Shown here one piece after another: positions 5,886 through 11,623 of a DNA stretch of 11,623 bases; positions within the stretch are counted from its first letter, which is position 1, and each line of letters begins with the position of its first letter. The position numbers and the translations under genes were made by a program. The stretch is from Lachnospiraceae bacterium (GTDB taxonomy: Bacteria > Bacillota > Clostridia > Lachnospirales > Lachnospiraceae), in the NCBI GenBank assembly GCA_003520105.1, contig DOVL01000141.1, forward strand, positions 225 to 11,847, in the 5' to 3' direction. The notes under the pieces were generated by a model. It had not been told where the DNA came from, searched no databases, and saw only the letters and a list, made by a program, of their open reading frames with translations.

Positions 5886-7685
5886 ATGGGAAAAATATTA
5901 AAACGATTAAACAAAACAGAAGTACTGATGGTGTTCTGCAGTATTGTGTTTGTCGTGGCGCAGGTCTGGCTTGAACTTAAGATGCCGGAATTCATGTCCA
6001 GGATAACCAAGCTTGTAGAAACAGAAGGAAGCAAGATGGGAGAGGTTCTGAAGAATGGTGCATTCATGTTACTCTGTGCCCTTCTCAGTATGTTGTCGGC
6101 AGTGGCAACAGGCTTCTTCGCCGCAAGAGTAGCAGCCGGTCTTTCGATGACTCTGAGGGAACAGGTTTTCAAGAAGGTTCTTACCTTCAATAATGAAGAG
6201 ATGGGTCACTTCTCAACCTCAAGTCTTATTACAAGAACAACAAATGATATTACACAGGTTCAGACACTTATAGCTATGGGACTTCAGGCTATTATCAAAG
6301 CTCCGATCCTTATGGCCTGGGCCATATCCAAGATTGCAAATAAGCAGTGGCAGTGGTCGGCAGCAACGGCAGGAGCAGTTGTTATGATTGTTATCATGTT
6401 CATGTGTACTGTTGTTGTCTGTATTCCGAAATTCAAGAGAATACAGTCACTTACCGATAATATCAACAAGGTTACCAGAGAAAACCTTACAGGTATAAGA
6501 GTAGTAAGAGCTTACAATGCCGAGGAATATCAGGAGGCAAAGTTTGAGAAGGAAAACGATGACCTTACCAAAACTCATCTCTTTGTAGGAAGAGTTATGT
6601 CTCTGATATCACCGATGATGACGATCATTTTGTCGGGAATATCACTTGCTATCTACTGGATAGGTGCATATCTTATCAATGACGTAAAGATTGATTTCGT
6701 GAATGATCCTTCCGGAGCATCGGCAGGAATGTCGAAGAGACTGGATATCTTCTCGGATATGGTTGTATTTTCCCAGTATGCAATTCAGGTAATCATGTCA
6801 TTCATGCTTCTTTCAATCATGTCCTTCATCCTTCCGAGAGTTATGGTTTCGGTAAGGAGAATCAATGAGGTGCTGGATACTGAAGTGAATATAGTCAGCG
6901 GCACTAAGAAGGATAATGACAGCAGTAAGGCAGGCAGTATCGAGTTTAAGAATGTATGCTTCAGATATCCGGACGGTGGAGATGACATCCTTCATGACAT
7001 ATCATTTACGGCTGAAAAGGGTGAGACGGTTGCTATAATAGGCGCGACTGCAAGTGGTAAGAGTTCGCTTGTTAACCTGATCCCGAGACTTTATGATGCG
7101 ACCGGCGGAGAGGTTCTCGTGGATGGCGTAAATGTTAAGGATTATGATGTTCATTATCTCAGAGACAAGATCGGATATATAGCTCAGAAGGCTGTTCTTT
7201 TTTCAGGCAGTGTAAAGTCCAATGTCGCTTACGGCAGGGATGATAAGATCGATGAGGAAATCGATGAGGCTATCGCAATTGCACAGGCTGAAGAGTTTGT
7301 AAGTGCGATGCCTGATAAGACTGATACACACATCGCTCAGGGTGGTACAAATGTTTCAGGAGGTCAGAGACAGAGACTCTCGATTGCTCGTGCAGTTTAT
7401 AAGAAGCCGGAAATATATATCTTCGACGATTCGTTCTCGGCTCTTGATTACAAGACCGACAGAATCCTCAGAAATGTTCTGAAGGAGAAGACAGGCGATG
7501 CAACCAAGCTTATCGTTGCACAGCGTATCGGAACCATCAGAGATGCTGATAAGATAATTGTTATCGATGATGGTAAGATTGCCGGAATAGGCACACATAG
7601 GGAACTTATGAAGAACTGTCCTGAATATCAGGAGATTGCATATTCACAGCTTTCAAAGGAGGAACTTGAGGATGGAAGAGACTAA
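5886..7685 (+). CDS. Heterodimeric ABC exporter, subunit A with degenerate ATP site (TM287/BmrC-like)
   Basis: A transmembrane domain fused to a nucleotide-binding domain, 599 aa from ATG 5886. It pairs with the next gene to export drugs, peptides or lipids; the substrate is unknown. Membrane segments lie near 12-35, 57-80, 130-150, 158-180, 238-262 and 293-318. The NBD (about 350-599) has Walker A GATASGKS (386-393), Q-loop Q434, a canonical signature SGGQ (491-494) and Walker B IYIFDD. The catalytic Glu is Asp515, and the switch His is Gln546 (AQRIGT). This pattern marks the degenerate-site half of heterodimeric exporters, so it is not decay. The start is uncertain: an in-frame GTG at 5874 adds four residues, and neither has a good Shine-Dalgarno site, in contrast to all other genes here. 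The last 14 bp overlap subunit B. Confidence 0.9.
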   Translation: MGKILKRLNKTEVLMVFCSIVFVVAQVWLELKMPEFMSRITKLVETEGSKMGEVLKNGAFMLLCALLSMLSAVATGFFAARVAAGLSMTLREQVFKKVLTFNNEEMGHFSTSSLITRTTNDITQVQTLIAMGLQAIIKAPILMAWAISKIANKQWQWSAATAGAVVMIVIMFMCTVVVCIPKFKRIQSLTDNINKVTRENLTGIRVVRAYNAEEYQEAKFEKENDDLTKTHLFVGRVMSLISPMMTIILSGISLAIYWIGAYLINDVKIDFVNDPSGASAGMSKRLDIFSDMVVFSQYAIQVIMSFMLLSIMSFILPRVMVSVRRINEVLDTEVNIVSGTKKDNDSSKAGSIEFKNVCFRYPDGGDDILHDISFTAEKGETVAIIGATASGKSSLVNLIPRLYDATGGEVLVDGVNVKDYDVHYLRDKIGYIAQKAVLFSGSVKSNVAYGRDDKIDEEIDEAIAIAQAEEFVSAMPDKTDTHIAQGGTNVSGGQRQRLSIARAVYKKPEIYIFDDSFSALDYKTDRILRNVLKEKTGDATKLIVAQRIGTIRDADKIIVIDDGKIAGIGTHRELMKNCPEYQEIAYSQLSKEELEDGRD

Positions 7686-9498
7686 GAGAAGAAGACCGGG
7701 TCCGCCTCATGGTCATCCGGGCGGAGGAGTGCCGGGCGAGAAGGCAAAGGATGCAAAAAGAGCATTCAGAAAATTAAGAGAATACATAAGTAAATATATT
7801 TCAGCAATACTTGTTGCCGTAATACTTGGTGCGGCGGGATCTGTAATTGCAGTTATCGGACCGGATAAGATGGCTGATATAACCAATGAGATCACCAAGG
7901 GCTTTGCGGGTGAGATCAATATCTCAAAGGTTAAGAGCATCTGCATGATATTGATCATCCTTTATGCATGCAGCTTCGTTTTCAGCTATGCTCAGGGCTT
8001 TATCATGACAACGGTAACCCAGAGAGTTACAAGGTCGCTGCGTAAGGATATTTCCCAGAAGATCAACAGGGTACCGCTTAAGTATTTTGACAAGACCACT
8101 TTCGGAGATGTACTTTCGAGAGTAACAAACGATGTAGATATGATCGGTCAGACACTCAGTATGGGTATTGGCCAGCTTATATCTTCAGTAACGCTTTTCT
8201 TCGGCGCACTTATCATGATGTTTGTGACGAATGTTCTGATGTCACTTGCTGCAATTGCTTCAGCTATTATCGGCTTCATTATCATGATAAATATCATGAA
8301 GCACTCGCAGAAATATTTCCTCGCTCAGCAGCAGCAGCTTGGTGCGTTGGACGGACATATCGAGGAAATATATGGCGGACACAGTGTTGTTAAGAGCTAT
8401 AATGGAGAGAAGAAGGCAGAGGTTGAATTTGACCGTATGAACAACGGCCTCTATAACAGTGCATGGAAGAGCCAGTTCTTCTCAGGACTTATGATGCCTC
8501 TTATGGGCTTTATCGGAAACCTTGGTTACGTAGTTGTCTGCGTTCTTGGTGCGGTGTTGGTTGAGAAGGGCTCAATCCAGTTTGGTACGATAGTTTCGTT
8601 CATGATCTACATCAGACTTTTTACCCAGCCGCTTTCACAGATGGCTCAGGTTTCAACAAACTTCCAGTCAACCTTCGCGGCCAGCGAGAGAATCTTTGAA
8701 TTCCTTGAGGAAGAAGAGATGGAAGATGAGAAGAATAAGACTGTGAAGCTCCTTCCTTCAGAGGTTAAGGGCAGAGTTGAGTTTAAGAATATCAAATTCG
8801 GATATCTTCCGGACAAGACCATCATCCATAATTTCAGTGCGGTAGCTGAGAGCGGACAGAAGGTTGCCATAGTAGGACCTACCGGTGCCGGCAAGACGAC
8901 CATGGTAAATCTTCTTATGAGATTCTATGAGACAGATGCGGGAGATATACTTATAGACGGTATTTCCACGAAGGATATGACAAGAGAGAATGTTCACAAT
9001 CTCTTCTGTATGGTGCTTCAGGATTCATGGCTCTTCGAGGGAACTCTCAGAGAGAATCTTGTTTATGCCAAGAAGGGTGTAACGGACGAAGAACTTGATA
9101 CAGTATGTAAGAGAGTCGGACTTCTTCACTTTGTCAAGTCGCTCCCTAAGGGATATGATACAGTGCTTAACGAGCAGACTTCTCTTTCTGCAGGTCAGAG
9201 ACAGCTTGTTACTATCGCACGTGCCATGATAGAAAATGCACCGCTTCTTATATTCGATGAGGCTACAAGCTCAGTCGATACAAGAACAGAGGCAGCGGTT
9301 CAGAAGGCTATGGACCGCCTCACCAAGGGCAGGACATCCTTCGTTATTGCTCACAGACTTTCGACTATCAAGAATGCTGATCTCATCCTTGTTATGAAGG
9401 ACGGAGATATTATTGAGACCGGAAATCATGAAGAGCTGCTCAGCCGGAATGGTTTCTATGCGGAGCTCTACAACAGTCAGTTTGAGCAGGCTTCGTAA
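7672..9498 (+). CDS. Heterodimeric ABC exporter, subunit B with consensus catalytic residues (TM288/BmrD-like)
   Basis: The partner of subunit A in the inner-membrane exporter, 608 aa. ATG 7672 was chosen over an upstream in-frame ATG at 7636 because AAAGGAGG (7655-7662) lies 9 nt before it. The N-terminus is an unusual basic Pro/His/Gly-rich stretch (residues 5-21) and is cytosolic by position. Membrane segments lie near 42-63, 90-112, 164-186, 190-208, 276-298 and 304-320. The NBD has Walker A GPTGAGKTT (402-410), Q450, signature LSAGQ (SAGQ 506-509, not SGGQ), Walker B LLIFDE with catalytic E530, and switch H561 (AHRLST). SAGQ faces the degenerate Walker site of subunit A. The competent site uses this Walker A/B with SGGQ from subunit A. 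The 14-bp overlap implies coupled translation in a 1:1 ratio. Confidence 0.93.
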   Translation: MEETKRRRPGPPHGHPGGGVPGEKAKDAKRAFRKLREYISKYISAILVAVILGAAGSVIAVIGPDKMADITNEITKGFAGEINISKVKSICMILIILYACSFVFSYAQGFIMTTVTQRVTRSLRKDISQKINRVPLKYFDKTTFGDVLSRVTNDVDMIGQTLSMGIGQLISSVTLFFGALIMMFVTNVLMSLAAIASAIIGFIIMINIMKHSQKYFLAQQQQLGALDGHIEEIYGGHSVVKSYNGEKKAEVEFDRMNNGLYNSAWKSQFFSGLMMPLMGFIGNLGYVVVCVLGAVLVEKGSIQFGTIVSFMIYIRLFTQPLSQMAQVSTNFQSTFAASERIFEFLEEEEMEDEKNKTVKLLPSEVKGRVEFKNIKFGYLPDKTIIHNFSAVAESGQKVAIVGPTGAGKTTMVNLLMRFYETDAGDILIDGISTKDMTRENVHNLFCMVLQDSWLFEGTLRENLVYAKKGVTDEELDTVCKRVGLLHFVKSLPKGYDTVLNEQTSLSAGQRQLVTIARAMIENAPLLIFDEATSSVDTRTEAAVQKAMDRLTKGRTSFVIAHRLSTIKNADLILVMKDGDIIETGNHEELLSRNGFYAELYNSQFEQAS

Positions 9499-9524
9499 AC
9501 TATTTATTGCTTAAAATTTATATT

Positions 9525-9601
9525 AGAACCATGCGTACATATGCCTCTTCGTTTGTAAATTAAATACGCGCTCAGAGGCATATGTACGCATGGTTCTTTT
9601 T
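9525..9601 (+). terminator. Perfect 24-bp inverted repeat, exporter terminator (element copy 1)
   Basis: The arms at 9525-9548 and 9574-9597 are exact reverse complements over 24 bp, with a 25-nt loop, followed by TTTT at 9598-9601. The right arm begins AGAGGCATATG. It starts 27 nt after the exporter stop and reads as a strong intrinsic terminator. The stem is much longer than terminators need, and both arms and loop edges recur in the element at 9624-9814. It is therefore also a repeat copy. Confidence 0.75.
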
Positions 9602-9623
9602 ATCGTATAATGCCATAATTAAT

Positions 9624-9814
9624 AAACTGCACAGGCATATACCTCCTCGCGTGCCATGATTCTGTAAACAGAATCATGCATACATCATTTCATGATGTAT
9701 GTAGCATGCTACGCATGCTGCATCATTCACTACGTTCATGATAGAAATATGCTACGCATATTCCTACCTAGTTGTAGCAAAATACGCCCTCAGAGGTATA
9801 TGCCTGCGCAGTTT
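9624..9814. repeat. Composite palindromic element (element copy 2) with internal hairpin comb
   Basis: The outer arms 9624-9645 and 9793-9814 are complementary at 21 of 22 positions. Next to the right arm, 9780-9802 matches 9562-9584 of copy 1 at 21 of 23 bases. Near the left arm, 9636-9649 matches 9538-9551 at 12 of 14. One stem difference is compensatory: the pair from CATATG.../...CATATG in copy 1 becomes CATATA.../...TATATG in copy 2, a G-C to A-T swap that keeps pairing. Where copy 1 has a 25-nt loop, copy 2 holds about 147 nt including five hairpins. No transposase, and no target-site duplication that I can see. Confidence 0.7.
9655..9762. repeat. Comb of five back-to-back small hairpins
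   Basis: Five adjacent inverted repeats have tiny loops. At 9655-9678 there is a 10-bp stem with loop TAAA. At 9679-9701 there is a 10-bp stem with loop TTC. At 9703-9719, AGCATGC and GCATGCT pair around TAC. At 9722-9742, ATCAT and ATGAT, two mismatches, then AC and GT pair around TAC. At 9746-9762, AATATGC and GCATATT pair around TAC. Gaps between them are 0 to 3 nt. The last three share a C-TAC-G centre although their arms differ. No promoter or coding frame was recognised. It could fold as a comb in RNA or as cruciforms in DNA. Confidence 0.7.
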
Positions 9815-9838
9815 TGTGTTATTGACTGAATGAAAAAT

Positions 9839-9908
9839 ATCCGCATATACATATGTCTTGAGGGATGCATTTTTCTAAATCCAGAAAGATATATATGTAT
9901 ATGCGGAT
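9839..9908 (-). terminator. Long hairpin, predicted terminator of the hydrolase gene
   Basis: The arms 9839-9854 and 9893-9908 are perfectly complementary over 16 bp (ATCCGCATATACATAT on the left), with a 38-nt loop. Read on minus, the hairpin is followed by ATTTTTCATT, as expected for a terminator, and it begins 41 nt after the hydrolase stop. On plus it is followed by TGTTTTG, so it may work both ways. The stem resembles the purine/pyrimidine-alternating arms of the two elements to its left only loosely. Confidence 0.65.
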
Positions 9909-9949
9909 TGTTTTGATTGATAGCTTAAATTTTTACTCTGACTTAATGA

Positions 9950-10882
9950 TTACTGTGCCAGGTGGTTTACGAGCCAGTTGTAGATGAACTCGTAGACATT
10001 GTCGCGGTCAAGTTCGTTCAGGATCTCGTGGCGATCGTCTTCGAAGAGCTTGATGTCGACATCGGTTACGCCGGCTTTAACGTATTTCTGATAAACCTCC
10101 TTCGGACCTTTGCCGAAGTTGCCGACAGGGTCTCTGTCACCGGATACGATAAGTATCGGAAGCTCCTTCGGAACATCCTTGAATGCGTCACCTGCTGCGT
10201 CATAGGATACGGTTGAAAGAAGAGCATTGTAGCCGTTGAGTGTGAACGGAGTGGTGCAGAAAGGGTCGTCGTAGTATTTCTGGACTATAGTAATATCCTT
10301 GGTGAGCCAACTGTTTTCGAGATTCTCACCTGTAAGATCAAATTCCTTGTAAGGACCTGAGAAGACCATGCCTGCTACTGCATTGCTGCGGTGGTACATA
10401 CCGTATTTTTTGGTAAGAGCAGCGATAAAGGCAAGACCTGCCTTGGTTTTTGCAACACTTTCGTTTCCGGTTCCGCAGATAATGACACCGCTAAGACCTT
10501 CAGCAAAGTGCGTGATATACTTTCTGAGAAGGTATGAGCCCATGCTGTGACCGAAGATGAAATATGGCAGATCAGGATATTTCTTAATAACGCCCTTTCT
10601 GAGACGATGTATATCCCTGACAAGAATATCGGAAGGATGCTCCTTGGCTATAAAACCGAGCTGATCCGGTGTGACAGCGGTCCTGCCGTGTCCGAGCTGG
10701 TCATGACCGACAACAATAAAGCCCTGGCCACATAGAAACTCGGAAAAATCAGTATATCTTCCCATATGCTCCTGCATGCCATGTACTATCTGAACTATTC
10801 CGCACGGTTCATAATCCGGTATCCAGTAATAGGCTTGAACCTTGTTCTTTCCGTCGGCTGAATCGAATTGTATTTCCTTCAT
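9950..10882 (-). CDS. Alpha/beta hydrolase, monoacylglycerol lipase / lysophospholipase type (Hydrolase_4)
   Basis: A soluble serine hydrolase of 310 aa, likely acting on lipid esters such as monoacylglycerols or lysophospholipids. No signal peptide is seen, so it is cytoplasmic. The catalytic triad is readable: Ser113 in GHSMG (111-115), Asp251 in SGDRDPVG, and His285 in DDRHEILNE. The family oxyanion motif HGMQEHMGRY (34-43) and GHDQLGHG (59-66) are present. Residues about 140-215 form the variable cap over the active site. I chose ATG 10882 because AGGAGG lies 7 nt upstream; an in-frame ATG at 10915 has no such support and would add 11 residues with no family match. It is monocistronic by layout, convergent with the exporter and divergent from trpS. 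Substrate is not predictable. Confidence 0.9.
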   Translation of the reverse strand: MKEIQFDSADGKNKVQAYYWIPDYEPCGIVQIVHGMQEHMGRYTDFSEFLCGQGFIVVGHDQLGHGRTAVTPDQLGFIAKEHPSDILVRDIHRLRKGVIKKYPDLPYFIFGHSMGSYLLRKYITHFAEGLSGVIICGTGNESVAKTKAGLAFIAALTKKYGMYHRSNAVAGMVFSGPYKEFDLTGENLENSWLTKDITIVQKYYDDPFCTTPFTLNGYNALLSTVSYDAAGDAFKDVPKELPILIVSGDRDPVGNFGKGPKEVYQKYVKAGVTDVDIKLFEDDRHEILNELDRDNVYEFIYNWLVNHLAQ

Positions 10883-10925
10883 GTACCTACCTCCTGTATT
10901 TAAATAAAATCCCATAAGTTAATGA

Positions 10926-10940
10926 GTTTATCTAATAAAC
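10926..10940. promoter_or_regulatory. Palindrome near the hydrolase transcription start
   Basis: GTTTAT-CTA-ATAAAC is a perfect 6-bp inverted repeat just downstream of the predicted start point (about 10944, minus strand). It could be an operator or a 5' hairpin. It is short and AT-rich, so chance is likely. Confidence 0.22.
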
Positions 10941-10950
10941 CTTTATTATA

Positions 10951-10979
10951 AATATAATCCATATATGTCCTTTTCACAA
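10951..10979 (-). promoter_or_regulatory. Predicted promoter of the hydrolase gene
   Basis: On the minus strand there is TTGTGA (10974-10979), a 17-nt spacer, and TATATT (10951-10956). The leader would be about 60 nt. An overlapping TATAAT slightly downstream lacks a comparable -35. Confidence 0.5.
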
Positions 10980-10999
10980 GTTAAGAAGTATGTTTTTTG

Positions 11000-11028
11000 T
11001 TGACTTTTTCTGTTATAAAAACTAATAT
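11000..11028 (+). promoter_or_regulatory. Predicted promoter of the tryptophanyl-tRNA synthetase gene
   Basis: TTGACT (11000-11005), a 17-nt spacer, and TAATAT (11023-11028). Initiation near 11035 leaves about 50 nt of leader. This has no room for a T-box with its specifier stem, antiterminator and terminator, so tRNA-Trp sensing at this gene is unlikely. Confidence 0.65.
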
Positions 11029-11030
11029 AA

Positions 11031-11623
<593 letters not shown>

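Larger units (their letters stand above)
9499..9949. other. 451-bp non-coding region rich in inverted repeats
   Basis: This lies between the stop of exporter subunit B (plus) and the stop of the hydrolase (minus). I see no supportable coding frame. Three long inverted repeats fill most of it (9525-9597, 9624-9814, 9839-9908), and the middle one encloses five small hairpins. There is no transposase, no CRISPR-like regular repeat and no tRNA. The outer two repeats double as plausible terminators for the converging genes. Confidence 0.85.

Noticed and set aside
9655..9762. CRISPR array or tRNA in the hairpin comb
   Set aside because: There is no constant direct repeat with regular spacers, and the hairpins do not form a cloverleaf with tRNA invariant bases.
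9624..9814. MITE with target-site duplication
   Set aside because: The palindromic ends fit, but I find no flanking direct repeat and no related transposase in the window, so I call it only a repeat element.

Overview
The window looks like ordinary chromosome from a low-to-mid GC, anaerobic Gram-positive of the Lachnospiraceae type (Butyrivibrio, Pseudobutyrivibrio, Roseburia and relatives). This placement is inference. It rests on strong Shine-Dalgarno sites of the GGAGG kind, sigma-A style promoters, a lipoprotein-anchored solute-binding protein, an EAL protein with the C-terminal PAS-like domain I associate with that family, and the overall protein style. There are no rRNA or tRNA genes, CRISPR arrays, transposases or phage genes. 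Eight protein genes are visible, and two of them are cut by the window ends.

Region 1 (1-2029, minus strand) is a polar amino-acid ABC uptake operon. The order is substrate-binding lipoprotein, permease, then ATPase (cut at base 1). A strong terminator-like hairpin lies between the binding-protein gene and the permease gene. The binding protein has an unusual layout. The block that normally ends this fold (EEYAFGV ... KYFG) follows the lipobox directly, and the protein stops where that block would normally begin. It reads as a natural circular permutation.

Region 2 (2118-5690) has an ABC-F ATPase gene on minus and a predicted c-di-GMP phosphodiesterase (EAL plus PAS-like) on plus. They are transcribed divergently from promoters that overlap each other.

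Region 3 (5691-9498, plus) encodes a heterodimeric ABC exporter of the TM287/288 or BmrCD type. Subunit A carries a degenerate ATP site, with Asp for the catalytic Glu and Gln for the switch His. Subunit B carries the consensus Walker B and His but a SAGQ signature. The two genes overlap by 14 bp. Two related palindromes flank the promoter, and no regulator gene is adjacent.

Region 4 (9499-9949) is a 451-bp non-coding stretch between convergent genes, packed with inverted repeats. It holds a perfect 24-bp inverted repeat that probably acts as the exporter terminator. Next comes a second, diverged copy of the same element with a compensatory base-pair change. The loop of this second copy holds a comb of five back-to-back small hairpins. 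A third long hairpin probably ends the minus-strand hydrolase gene.

Region 5 (9950-11623) has an alpha/beta hydrolase of the monoacylglycerol lipase type on minus. Divergent from it on plus is a tryptophanyl-tRNA synthetase gene, cut by the window end. Its leader is too short for a T-box.

The two observations most worth following are the permuted binding protein and the palindromic repeat cluster at 9525-9908.
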